Origin: Arthrobacter ramosus
Lineage (GTDB): Bacteria; Actinomycetota; Actinomycetes; Actinomycetales; Micrococcaceae
Direction of reading: 5' to 3'
NCBI RefSeq assembly: GCF_039535095.1
Contig: NZ_BAAAWN010000001.1
Span: 620,001 to 684,000 of the forward strand
Length of the DNA stretch: 64,000 bases
Each line of letters begins with the position of its first letter. Positions within the stretch are counted from its first letter, which is position 1. The notes below the pieces were generated by a model. That model searched no databases, was not told the DNA's origin, and saw only the letters and a program-made list of their open reading frames with translations. Positions 49,701 to 57,911 of this stretch are shown here, piece by piece. The translations under genes and the position numbers were made by a program.

Positions 49701-49766
49701 CCCAACTAGCTCGCATTAGGTGTCGTTATGAGCCCTCAAAACGACAACAATTGCGAGCCAGTTGGG
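49701..49766. repeat. 66-bp palindromic repeat, family 1, copy 5
   Basis: From CCCAACTAGCTCGCA to GCGAGCCAGTTGGG, with TGTCGTTATGAG in the left arm. It lies 8 bp after the cysG stop and before fprA. Confidence 0.9.
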
Positions 49767-49791
49767 AAGCACACTGAAAAGGAACACAGCC

Positions 49792-51258
49792 GTGTCATCT
49801 AGCACCACCGTAGGAACCGCCGCACGTCCGCTGCGCGTCGCCGTCGTCGGCTCCGGCCCGGCCGGCGTCTACGCAGCTGACATCCTGACCAAGAGCGAGG
49901 CCGTCAAGAGCGGCGAGCTGACGGTCAGCATCGACCTCTTCGACCGCTACCCGGCCCCCTACGGCCTGATCCGCTACGGCGTTGCCCCGGACCACCCCCG
50001 CATCAAGGGCATCGTGAACGCCCTGCACAAGGTCCTGGACCGCGGCGACATCCGCTTCTTCGGCAACGTCGACTACGGCACGGACATCTCCATCGAGGAC
50101 CTGCGCACGCATTACGACGCCGTGATCTTCGCCACCGGCGCCATCAAGGACGCGGACCTGAACATCCCCGGCATCGAGCTTGAAGGTTCCTTCGGCGGCG
50201 CCGACTTCGTCTCCTGGTACGACGGCCACCCGGACGTTTCCCGCGAATGGCCGCTCGACGCCACCTCCGTGGCTGTGCTCGGCAACGGCAACGTGGCACT
50301 CGACGTGGCCCGTGTCCTCTCCAAGCACGCGGACGACCTCCTGGTCACCGAAATTCCGGACAACGTCTACGCCGGACTCAAGGCTTCCCCGGTGACCGAC
50401 GTTCACGTCTTCGGCCGCCGCGGTCCGGCGCAGGTGAAGTTCACCCCGCTGGAGCTCCGCGAACTGTCCCACTCCAAGGACGTGGACATCATCCTCTACG
50501 CCGAGGACTTCGAGTTCGACGACGAGTCGGACCGCCAGATCCAGACGAACAACCAGACCAAGACCATGGTGGGAACCCTTACCAACTGGATCGCCGAGCA
50601 GCCCGAGGACCTCTCCGAGCTCAAGGCCTCCCGTCGCCTGCACCTGCACTTCCTGCACAGCCCGTTGGAGATCGTGGATTCCGAAGAGGCCCCGGGCAAG
50701 GTTGCCTCGATCAAGTTCGAGCGCACAGAGCTGGACGGCACGGGCAACGCGCGCGGTACCGGCGAGGTGGTCGACTACCCGGTCCAGGCCGTATACCGCG
50801 CGATCGGCTACTTCGGTTCCGCCCTGCCGGACGTCGAGTTCGACCACCAGCGCGGGGTCGTGACGAACGACGGCGGCCGCGTGCTGGACGCTTCCGGCGA
50901 GCACGTTCCCGGCTTGTACGCCACGGGCTGGATCAAGCGTGGTCCCATCGGCCTCATCGGCCATACCAAGGGCGACGCACTGGAGACGGTCACGTACCTC
51001 CTGGAAGACCGTGAAAACCTGCCGCTCGCCGCAGTTCCCGAGGCGGACGCCGTCGTCGAGCTCCTGGACGCCCGCGGCGTGAAGTTCACCAGCTGGGAAG
51101 GCTGGCTGGCCCTGGATGCCCACGAGCTCGCTTTGGGTGCCGCCGCTTCCGAAGCCGGTACATCGCACGGCGTCGAGGTCAAGCGCGAACGCATCAAGGT
51201 TGTGCCGCGTGAGGACATGGTGGACATCTCCCGCGACGGCGTGGCCGCACAGGTCTAG
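49792..51258 (+). CDS. fprA: FprA-type ferredoxin/adrenodoxin-like NADP reductase (copy 1)
   Basis: 488 residues. RVAVVGSGPAGVYAADILTKS is the FAD loop, YPAPYGLIRYGVAPDHP the family signature, and VAVLGNGNVALDVARVL the NADP loop; YATGWIKRGPIGLIGHTKGDA completes the FAD site. It passes electrons between NADPH and ferredoxin. Placed after cysG and near the ferredoxin-type sulfite reductase, it probably supplies that enzyme. GTG 49792, behind AAAGGA, is the start. A close paralogue is at 60596. Confidence 0.92.
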   Translation: MSSSTTVGTAARPLRVAVVGSGPAGVYAADILTKSEAVKSGELTVSIDLFDRYPAPYGLIRYGVAPDHPRIKGIVNALHKVLDRGDIRFFGNVDYGTDISIEDLRTHYDAVIFATGAIKDADLNIPGIELEGSFGGADFVSWYDGHPDVSREWPLDATSVAVLGNGNVALDVARVLSKHADDLLVTEIPDNVYAGLKASPVTDVHVFGRRGPAQVKFTPLELRELSHSKDVDIILYAEDFEFDDESDRQIQTNNQTKTMVGTLTNWIAEQPEDLSELKASRRLHLHFLHSPLEIVDSEEAPGKVASIKFERTELDGTGNARGTGEVVDYPVQAVYRAIGYFGSALPDVEFDHQRGVVTNDGGRVLDASGEHVPGLYATGWIKRGPIGLIGHTKGDALETVTYLLEDRENLPLAAVPEADAVVELLDARGVKFTSWEGWLALDAHELALGAAASEAGTSHGVEVKRERIKVVPREDMVDISRDGVAAQV

Positions 51259-51278
51259 GTCTACTGCCTCAAGTCCCC

Positions 51279-51349
51279 AAGCAACGCGGGGTCACTTAGC
51301 GCCCATCCGGAGCATCGGAATGGGCTATAAGTGACCCCGCGTTGCTTTT
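51279..51349 (+). terminator. long palindromic terminator after fprA
   Basis: AAGCAACGCGGGGTCACTTA and TAAGTGACCCCGCGTTGCTT pair over 20 bp, with a further GCCCAT/ATGGGC pair inside and a T-run at the end (51346-51349). Confidence 0.75.
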
Positions 51350-51362
51350 AAGTGGGCGGGGT

Positions 51363-51374
51363 TAGACTCGCGTC
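51363..51374 (+). promoter_or_regulatory. -10 box of the dioxygenase-rhodanese gene, leaderless start
   Basis: TAGACT at 51363-51368 is followed by 6 nt before ATG 51375. No ribosome site is present. The sulfur box GTGA-N5-GTTTCCGG is absent here. Confidence 0.4.
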
Positions 51375-52754
51375 ATGGAAGTTGTCGTCGTCGAAACGAC
51401 CCAATTGGGGGATCGCAGCTACCTCGTCCATGACGGCACGGTGGCGCTTGTGATCGACCCCCAGCGTGATACCGACCGCGTCGAAACGGCAGCGCGAAAC
51501 GCCGGTGTGACCATCACGCATGTCGCTGAGACCCACCTCCACAACGACTACCTCACGGGTGGCCTCATCCTTGCCCTGGAGCACGGCGCCCGCTACTTGG
51601 TGAATGCCGCAGACAACGTGGCGTTTGAGCGTGAGCCGGTTGTTCCGGGGAACACGTTCAAGGTGGGCAGCCTGACCGTCAAAGCCATCGCGACCCCCGG
51701 CCATACGCACACGCACCTGGCGTATCTGGTTTCGGACCCCGACGCCGGCACTGGCGTCCGGCAAGCGGTGTTTTCCGGGGGCAGCCTGCTCTACGGTTCT
51801 GTGGGCCGGACTGATTTGATTGCCGAGGAGGACACCGCCGGGCTGGCCCATGCTCAGTACGCCTCGGTTCGCCGGCTCGTGGCTGAGGCAGCACCGGACG
51901 CGATTCTGTATCCGACCCACGGCTTCGGTTCGTTCTGCTCCATCGGTCCTGCGAGCAGGATCCCCTCTTCGACGATCGGGGAGCAGACCGCCACCAACCA
52001 TGCGCTCACAGACCCCGACGAAGACCACTTTGTCAGGCACCTGTTAGCGAATATCACGGCCTACCCGAGCTACTACGCACACATGAGCCCGCTCAACGCC
52101 GTGGGACCGGGGACCGCGATGCTCGACGTGCCGGAATCGGTGGAATCCGCGGAACTGGAGCGCAGACTCGAGAACGGGGAATGGGTGGTGGACCTGCGCA
52201 ACAGGGTCGCATTCGCCGCGAACCACCTGCGCGGCAGCGTGGCCTTTGAATACGGGACGGGATCGAGCTTCACGAGCTACCTCGGTTGGGTCCTGCCATG
52301 GAAACAGCCGCTGACGTTGCTGGGTGCCCACGACGACGTCGAAAAGGCCATCCGCGATCTCGCAAGGATCGGATTCGACTCCCCGGACGCCTCCGTCGGC
52401 GAGGATCCCGGGGCTTTGGCGCCAGGCGCGTCGTTGGTGCAGTATCCGATCACCGGGTGGGCGGGACTCGTGCGGGACCGGGCCGCGGGTGAAACAGTGC
52501 TGGACGTGCGCCGTGCCGAGGAATTTGCCGCCTCCCATGTGTCAGGGGCAGCGAATGTTCCGTTGCATGAGCTTTTGCTCCGGCTGGACGAATTGCCGGA
52601 GGCGAGGATCTGGGTGCATTGCACCTCCGGCTACCGGGCCAGCGTCGCCGCAAGCCTCCTTCACCGAGCCGGCCGCGACGTTGTGCTCATCGACGCACTC
52701 TTCCGCGAGGCAGCTGATGCAGGTGTCGAGCTGACGAGCGCCGCTCCCGCCTAG
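51375..52754 (+). CDS. persulfide dioxygenase-rhodanese fusion (CstB/ETHE1-like)
   Basis: 459 residues. The N-terminal ~240 residues are a metallo-beta-lactamase-fold persulfide dioxygenase: AETHLHNDYLTGG, TPGHTHTHLAYLV, GRTDL and YPTHGFGSFC supply the metal ligands. Two rhodanese domains follow: the first (WVVDLRNRVAFAANHLRGS) lacks a catalytic Cys, the second (VLDVRRAEEFAASHVSGAANVP; WVHCTSGYRAS) has it. Such proteins oxidise or transfer sulfane sulfur to prevent persulfide build-up. Location beside assimilatory sulfide production fits. It ends next to a convergent GntR gene, across a repeat array. Confidence 0.88.
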   Translation: MEVVVVETTQLGDRSYLVHDGTVALVIDPQRDTDRVETAARNAGVTITHVAETHLHNDYLTGGLILALEHGARYLVNAADNVAFEREPVVPGNTFKVGSLTVKAIATPGHTHTHLAYLVSDPDAGTGVRQAVFSGGSLLYGSVGRTDLIAEEDTAGLAHAQYASVRRLVAEAAPDAILYPTHGFGSFCSIGPASRIPSSTIGEQTATNHALTDPDEDHFVRHLLANITAYPSYYAHMSPLNAVGPGTAMLDVPESVESAELERRLENGEWVVDLRNRVAFAANHLRGSVAFEYGTGSSFTSYLGWVLPWKQPLTLLGAHDDVEKAIRDLARIGFDSPDASVGEDPGALAPGASLVQYPITGWAGLVRDRAAGETVLDVRRAEEFAASHVSGAANVPLHELLLRLDELPEARIWVHCTSGYRASVAASLLHRAGRDVVLIDALFREAADAGVELTSAAPA

Positions 52755-52767
52755 GTATTCGGGCCAC

Positions 52768-52863
52768 CGCGGACGCTCGCTCACTTTTAGGCCATTTCGG
52801 GCGGACGCTCGCTCACTGGATGTGACGAGCGTCGGGGGAAAGCCCGACATATGTGAGCGGGTG
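52768..52863. repeat. GCTCGCTCA array between converging genes
   Basis: Two forward GCGGACGCTCGCTCACT units, then inverted GACGAGCGTCGGG and ATATGTGAGCGGGTGTC remnants. It lies between the dioxygenase-rhodanese and GntR genes and may terminate both. Confidence 0.75.
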
Positions 52864-53544
52864 TCAGCTGTTGATCCATTCCGCGGCGAAGTCCAGGTTG
52901 CGGTAGACGCTCGCGACGGCGGCGGCCTCGTCGCGTGCCTCGATGGCGTCGGCGAGTTCGTCGTGGCCTTCGTGAGGGATGCCGTTGAAGCCGGCTTTGC
53001 GTTGTTGGCGCAGGAGATCGTCGTGGAAGACCCCGCCGAAGGACACATACAACTGGTGCAGCAACGGGTTGCCCGACGCCAGGGCCACTCGTTCGTGGAA
53101 ATCCCAATCGGCTCGTGCCCAGGCGGGGTAGTCGGCTGCGAGCCACGCGTCGTGGCGTGCTTGGAGGAGGGCCCGCATGGCGGCGATGTCCTCGGCCGTG
53201 GCATGCTTCGTGGCCAGTCGGGCGGCCTGGGTGTCGAGGCCCACCCGGACCTCGACCACATGCTCCTGTGTGTGTTCCTTGTACATTCGTTGGGCTGCGC
53301 CGGAGATCTCGCTGGTGGCCCGGACATAGGTTCCGTCACCCCGGCGGACCTCCAACATGCCGCTGTGCGCCAAGGCTTTGATGGCTTCGCGGAGTGTCCC
53401 GCGGGAGACTCCGAGCGAGGCCATGAGTTCCGGCTCGGCCGGAATCTTTTCCTGCAGCGGCCACTCTCCGGACTGGATCATGCCGCGAAGTTGCTTGGTG
53501 ACTTCCTCGGCCAAAGCGGGCCGGCGCGAAGGTGTCAGGCTCAT
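52864..53544 (-). CDS. GntR/FadR-family transcriptional regulator
   Basis: 226 residues. The N-terminal winged helix LAEEVTKQLRGMIQSGEWPL, IPAEPELMASLGVSRGTLRE and MLEVRRGDGTYVRA is standard GntR. The all-helical FCD ligand domain follows, with DWDFHERVALASGN and the metal-ligand His pattern (FHER; HEGHDELADAI). ATG 53544 overlaps the stop of the upstream MFS gene by 4 bp, so the regulator probably responds to the substrate of that carrier. The open frame continues far upstream but is antisense-like beyond the ATG. Confidence 0.88.
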   Translation of the reverse strand: MSLTPSRRPALAEEVTKQLRGMIQSGEWPLQEKIPAEPELMASLGVSRGTLREAIKALAHSGMLEVRRGDGTYVRATSEISGAAQRMYKEHTQEHVVEVRVGLDTQAARLATKHATAEDIAAMRALLQARHDAWLAADYPAWARADWDFHERVALASGNPLLHQLYVSFGGVFHDDLLRQQRKAGFNGIPHEGHDELADAIEARDEAAAVASVYRNLDFAAEWINS

Positions 53545-54806
53545 GCCACGGGCCTTGGTCCGGCCTTGATTGGCGTGCGTTTGCTGGTCAGCAGGTGGGA
53601 GGTCACCATGAGGGCCAGGGCCGCAGCGGCGAGGAGTGCCAGGGGGAGCGTCCAAGCAACCGTGGCACTGTGGAGCAGGCCCATGCCGAACGGTCCCAAA
53701 GCCGCAATCAAGTACCCCACGGACTGGGCGACGGTGGACATGGCGGTGGTCTCCGCCGTCGTACGCCCGCTCCGGCTGATGATCACCAGGACCAGGGGGA
53801 AGATGCCCAGGCCGAAACCGAACATTACGGCGGGAACCGAGGCGAACGACGTCGGGAGCAACAGCATTGCCGGGATTGCCAGAAGGGTGGTCCCGCTGCC
53901 CAGGTACAGGGCAGGCCGCATCATGCCGGGCCGCGAGCCGATGGCCAGCAGGATCATGCCCGCGGCCACCGAAACCAGCTGCATGAGTCCGAACTGGAGG
54001 CCGCTCTCGGAGGCACTGAGTCCTTGGGTTGTCAGGATGTAGGCAAACCAACTCATCACGGCATACGCCAGGAGGGCCTGCAACGTGAAGATGGAAGTGA
54101 TGAGGAATCCCAGCCGGGTGCGCAGGAGCGGCCACATGGAAACGTGCTCCTGGTTGGCCTTCCGTGAAGTGCGATGGGTGTGCAGGACCATCGGGAGGAA
54201 GCCAAGAAGCGCGGCGACGCCAAGGAGGCCCCACGCGGCCAGGCCCATCGACGGCGAGCCCAGTTGCTGGGCCAAGGGCACGCTGACCGCCGCCGCGAAG
54301 GTGGCACCGCCGGACATCGTGAAGGTGTAGAGGCCGGTCATCATGGAAGTCTTGCTCGCATAGTGCTCGCGGATGTACGACGGCATGGCCACGTTGCACA
54401 CCGCCAGGCCGGACATCGCCAGCACTGTTCCGGCGAGGAGGGCGCCGGTCGCGGGGATGCTGCGGACCAGGAGCCCGGCAGCCAACATTGCCAGCGCCAC
54501 GAAGATCGACTTCTCGACGCCGATCCGGCGCGACAGCCATGAGGTGGCCAATCCTGCCACGGCGAAGCACAGCAGGGGGATGGACGGAAGAATCGACGCG
54601 ACTAGCGCCCCGTAGCCGAGGAATGCCTGCAAATCGTGGAACAGCGCCGCCGCGCTCGTGATGCCGGCGCGCAGGTTCAGGCCGATCAGGATGACGGCGA
54701 TGATCCCGACGACGGCGATCACCCGGGATTTCGGCGCCACCGTACCGCCGGTGGCCGGCAGAGTTTTTGCTTCCGTTGCATGGGGAGTCGGGTGAGTTGA
54801 AGCCAT
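53541..54806 (-). CDS. CynX/NimT-type MFS transporter
   Basis: 421 residues, about twelve membrane segments. LIGLNLRAGITSAAALFHDL at segment 1 is typical of the CynX/NimT branch, which includes cyanate- and 2-nitroimidazole-related carriers. SWLSRRIGVEKSIFVALAML contains a motif-A-like loop. The start is ATG 54806; on the minus strand TAACCT lies 6 nt upstream, so the operon is probably leaderless. GACGTTTGACGTTTG at 54819-54833 may be the GntR site. Confidence 0.82.
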   Translation of the reverse strand: MASTHPTPHATEAKTLPATGGTVAPKSRVIAVVGIIAVILIGLNLRAGITSAAALFHDLQAFLGYGALVASILPSIPLLCFAVAGLATSWLSRRIGVEKSIFVALAMLAAGLLVRSIPATGALLAGTVLAMSGLAVCNVAMPSYIREHYASKTSMMTGLYTFTMSGGATFAAAVSVPLAQQLGSPSMGLAAWGLLGVAALLGFLPMVLHTHRTSRKANQEHVSMWPLLRTRLGFLITSIFTLQALLAYAVMSWFAYILTTQGLSASESGLQFGLMQLVSVAAGMILLAIGSRPGMMRPALYLGSGTTLLAIPAMLLLPTSFASVPAVMFGFGLGIFPLVLVIISRSGRTTAETTAMSTVAQSVGYLIAALGPFGMGLLHSATVAWTLPLALLAAAALALMVTSHLLTSKRTPIKAGPRPVA

Positions 54807-54812
54807 GCTTAA

Positions 54813-54833
54813 AGGTTAGACGTTTGACGTTTG
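54813..54833 (-). promoter_or_regulatory. MFS-GntR operon -10 box and direct repeat
   Basis: TAACCT (minus strand, 54813-54818) lies 6 nt before the ATG. Immediately upstream is a direct repeat, GACGTTT twice in plus-strand reading, which could bind the GntR regulator. Confidence 0.4.
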
Positions 54834-54873
54834 CCGCGGGAAGTTTTGTGGTGAATCTCTCCGTGAAGCTCGG

Positions 54874-56316
54874 CTAGCGCGGGTTGCGCGCTCCCAGCCG
54901 TTGCACGGCAAGGGCAAGCCACAGCTGCACCCGGTCCGGCGTCTGGGCGGGGTCGTAGCCGGTGAGGTCCGTGATTTGCGCCAGCCGGTAGCGCACTGTG
55001 TTGCGGTGCAGGGTCAGGGCTTCGGCGACGGCGGCCACCGAACCGTTGTGGTTGAGGTAGCTTTCCAGGGTCGGAACGAGTTCCGAGCCGTGGGCGGCGT
55101 CGAACTTGCGCAGGGGAGTGAGGGCCTCGCTGGCCATATCGGCCAACGGCACATCCTCGCTCGCCAGCAACAACGAGGTCAGGCTGAGCCGCTCAGGTTC
55201 GTTGACCGGCAGGCCGTGCGCCACGGCGTCGCGCGCTTCGAAGTAACTCCAGCGCACGCCGTTCGGCTTGGTGTAGGCGCCGCCGATCCCGATCACCGCG
55301 TGGATCCCGGCTTCCAAAAGGTGATCACTGAGATCCTTGGCGAGCGCGCTCGCGGAACTGCCGTCGTCGGGCACTACCGTCACCAAGTCCTTCCCGACGA
55401 CGGCGGTCACCCCGCCGTCGAGCGATTGCGGAAGCGAAGTGCTGCCGAGCTGTTTGTAGTGGGCGGCGGAGACCACCAGCAGCACGACGTTCTTTCGGGT
55501 GCTGTTGATCCCGACGCCGGCCAGGCGGCGGGCGCCTTCCACGGTGTCCAGCGTTCCGTGGATGACATCGTCCAGCACCTGGCCCGCCAAGGCCCGCTGG
55601 CTCTGGCGCTGCTTGACCATGTTGTTGAGTTCGACGCTGATCAGGTTCTGCGCATAACTGACAATCCCGGTGTCACCGAAGGGCTGCTTGATCCATAGGG
55701 TGCAGGCGTCGCGACGGCCTGTCGGGATGGGGAAGGACGCCCAGTCGTCTGCCGTCGGCGCGGGGTTGCCGGCCACGCTGTTGTAGAGCTGGGCGCTGAA
55801 CTGCGTGAGCGCGATGTCGGACCGGAGCATGCTGCCCAACTGCTTGAGCAATTCGCCGAGCCCGCCACCGGTCAGCAGGGCTCGGGCCAGGATCTGGTGG
55901 CCGGCGATGAGGCGCTCCAGCTTGGAGTAGTGGTCAGCGGATTGGGAATCGGCGACGAGTTTGCCGATGGCGATGAAGGGGGTCTCGTACGGGACTTCCA
56001 CGAGGGGCAGGCCCCAGCGGTTCGCCTCAGCAATGAGGCCGGGAGGCACGGACTCGTGGGTCAGTCCGGTGCCGAAGCCGATGCCGACGGCTCCCGCGCG
56101 CTGGACCTGGCGCACGAAGCGGCGCTGTTCCGCGGCCCCATTGAGCCTGAGTCCAGTGGTCAGGATCAGCTCACCGCCATTGAGGAAGCGTTGGGGATCC
56201 TCCTGCTCAGTCACGGCCACCCAACGGATATCTTCGTTCCAGGTGGTTTCCGCGAGGCCGGCTTTACGGAGCCTAAGAGAGGGGACGGCGACGAGCGCGG
56301 CGAGTGACATTGCCAT
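54874..56316 (-). CDS. PucR-family transcriptional regulator
   Basis: 480 residues. The N-terminal PucR domain has LVAVPSLRLRKAGL and NGGELILTTGLRL, and the C-terminal helix-turn-helix is SYLNHNGSVAAVAEALTLHRNTVRYRLAQI. A central GGDEF-like region lies between. It diverges from the aldehyde dehydrogenase/gabT pair and is the likely regulator of GABA or putrescine use. The start is ATG 56316; TATCCT on the minus strand lies 7 nt upstream, so the message is probably leaderless. The frame stays open much further, to 57867, but only as antisense to the dehydrogenase gene. Confidence 0.85.
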   Translation of the reverse strand: MAMSLAALVAVPSLRLRKAGLAETTWNEDIRWVAVTEQEDPQRFLNGGELILTTGLRLNGAAEQRRFVRQVQRAGAVGIGFGTGLTHESVPPGLIAEANRWGLPLVEVPYETPFIAIGKLVADSQSADHYSKLERLIAGHQILARALLTGGGLGELLKQLGSMLRSDIALTQFSAQLYNSVAGNPAPTADDWASFPIPTGRRDACTLWIKQPFGDTGIVSYAQNLISVELNNMVKQRQSQRALAGQVLDDVIHGTLDTVEGARRLAGVGINSTRKNVVLLVVSAAHYKQLGSTSLPQSLDGGVTAVVGKDLVTVVPDDGSSASALAKDLSDHLLEAGIHAVIGIGGAYTKPNGVRWSYFEARDAVAHGLPVNEPERLSLTSLLLASEDVPLADMASEALTPLRKFDAAHGSELVPTLESYLNHNGSVAAVAEALTLHRNTVRYRLAQITDLTGYDPAQTPDRVQLWLALAVQRLGARNPR

Positions 56317-56460
56317 GTCAAAAAGGATATCCCGGCACTGGTCATTCGCACTAAGTCGGGGTGGTCGGGGTGTGCACCTGACTATTCCGCGCCGCGGGGT
56401 GCTGGCATAGGCTCGGAGCAGCTGCAACCAATGCCTAGACACCGAAAGAGGTTGTACACC

Positions 56461-57891
56461 GTGGTCCAAACCTTGCAGAACTTCATCAACGGCGAGTTCG
56501 TCACGCCGGCAGGCACCGAACTGCTCGACATCGTGAACCCCACCAACGGGGAGATTGTCGCTCATGCGCCTGTCTCCACGGCGGCCGACGTCGATGCGGC
56601 CATGAACGCGGCGAAGGAAGCCTTCAAGTCCTGGAAGCATGTCACGCCTGGCCAGCGCCAGCTCATGCTCCTCAAGCTCGCTGACGCCATCGAAGCCAAC
56701 AGCGACGAGCTCGTTGAGGCGCAGCACCGCAACACCGGCCAGGTCCGCGCCCTCATCGCATCCGAGGAAGTTGCCGCTGGTGCAGACCAGCTCCGCTTCT
56801 TCGCCGGCGCCGCGCGCATCATGGAAGGCAAGTCCGCCGGCGAGTATTTCGAGGGCCACACCTCGTACGTACGCCGCGAACCGATCGGCGTCGTGGCCCA
56901 GGTTGCACCGTGGAACTACCCGTTCCTCATGGGCATCTGGAAGATCGGCCCCGCCCTCGCCGCAGGCAACACTGTTGTTCTCAAGCCCTCCGACACCACT
57001 CCGGAATCCACCTTGGTCCTGGCCCGTCTGGCGGGGGAGATCTTCCCGGCCGGCGTCCTGAACGTAGTCCTCGGCAACGCGGCCACCGGCTCCATGATGG
57101 TGGAGCACAAAGTCCCGGGCCTCGTCTCGATCACGGGTTCCGTACGTGCCGGTATTGCCGTGGCCAGTGGAGCGGCCAAGGGCCTTAAGCGTGCCCACCT
57201 GGAACTCGGTGGCAAGGCCCCGGCCATCGTCTTCAAGGATGCCGACATCAAGAAGAGCGCAGCGGCCATCGCCGAATTCGCCTTCTTCAATGCCGGCCAG
57301 GACTGCACGGCCATCACCCGCGTGCTGATTGAAGATTCGATCCACGACGACGTGGTTGCCGCCATGGTGGAACACACCAAGACGCTGCACACCGGTTCGC
57401 AGAACGACGACGAAAACTACTTCGGCCCGCTCAACAACGTGAACCACTTCAATGCCGTGAACTCGGTAGTGGAGCACCTGCCGGCCAACTGCAAGATCGA
57501 AACCGGCGGCCACCGCGCAGGTGACAAGGGCTTCTTCTTCGAGCCCACCATCATCACCGGCGCCAAGCAGACTGACGACGTCGTCCAGAAGGAAACCTTC
57601 GGTCCCGTCATCACCGTCCAGAAGTTCACCACCGAGGCCGAGGCTCTCGAGCTGGCCAACGACGTCGAATACGCCCTGGCCTCCAGCGTCTGGACCACGG
57701 ACCACGGCACGGCCATGCGGATGAGCCGCGACCTGGACTTCGGCGCGGTCTGGATCAACACCCACATCCTGCTGACCGCTGAGATGCCGCACGGCGGCTT
57801 CAAGCAGTCCGGCTACGGCAAGGACCTGTCCATGTACGGCGTCGAGGACTACACGCGCATCAAGCACGTGATGTCTGCACTGGACGCGTAA
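56461..57891 (+). CDS. gamma-aminobutyraldehyde dehydrogenase-like ALDH
   Basis: 476 residues of the NAD(P)-dependent aldehyde dehydrogenase family. VAPWNYPFLMGIWKIGPALA and VLKPSDTTPESTL form the cofactor site, LELGGKAPAIVF the catalytic Glu region, and FFNAGQDCTAITRV the catalytic Cys. The DQLRFFAGAARIMEG and REPIGVVAQVAPWNYP blocks match PatD/YdcW enzymes acting on 4-aminobutanal. It would make GABA for the GabT encoded 20 bp downstream. Succinate semialdehyde is an alternative substrate. The start is GTG 56461 behind AAAGAGG. Confidence 0.85.
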   Translation: MVQTLQNFINGEFVTPAGTELLDIVNPTNGEIVAHAPVSTAADVDAAMNAAKEAFKSWKHVTPGQRQLMLLKLADAIEANSDELVEAQHRNTGQVRALIASEEVAAGADQLRFFAGAARIMEGKSAGEYFEGHTSYVRREPIGVVAQVAPWNYPFLMGIWKIGPALAAGNTVVLKPSDTTPESTLVLARLAGEIFPAGVLNVVLGNAATGSMMVEHKVPGLVSITGSVRAGIAVASGAAKGLKRAHLELGGKAPAIVFKDADIKKSAAAIAEFAFFNAGQDCTAITRVLIEDSIHDDVVAAMVEHTKTLHTGSQNDDENYFGPLNNVNHFNAVNSVVEHLPANCKIETGGHRAGDKGFFFEPTIITGAKQTDDVVQKETFGPVITVQKFTTEAEALELANDVEYALASSVWTTDHGTAMRMSRDLDFGAVWINTHILLTAEMPHGGFKQSGYGKDLSMYGVEDYTRIKHVMSALDA

Positions 57892-57911
57892 GTAAGAAAG
57901 AAAGAACCATC

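Noticed and set aside
52864..54570. 568-codon minus-strand frame that would fuse extra sequence to the GntR regulator
   Set aside because: The GntR domain begins at ATG 53544; upstream of it the same frame gives low-complexity His/Arg/Pro-rich sequence overlapping the MFS gene in another frame.
54874..57867. 997-codon open frame on the minus strand across the PucR and dehydrogenase genes
   Set aside because: Only the part up to 56316 codes for PucR. The rest is antisense to a clear aldehyde dehydrogenase gene and is open only because GC-rich codons leave few stops on the reverse strand.
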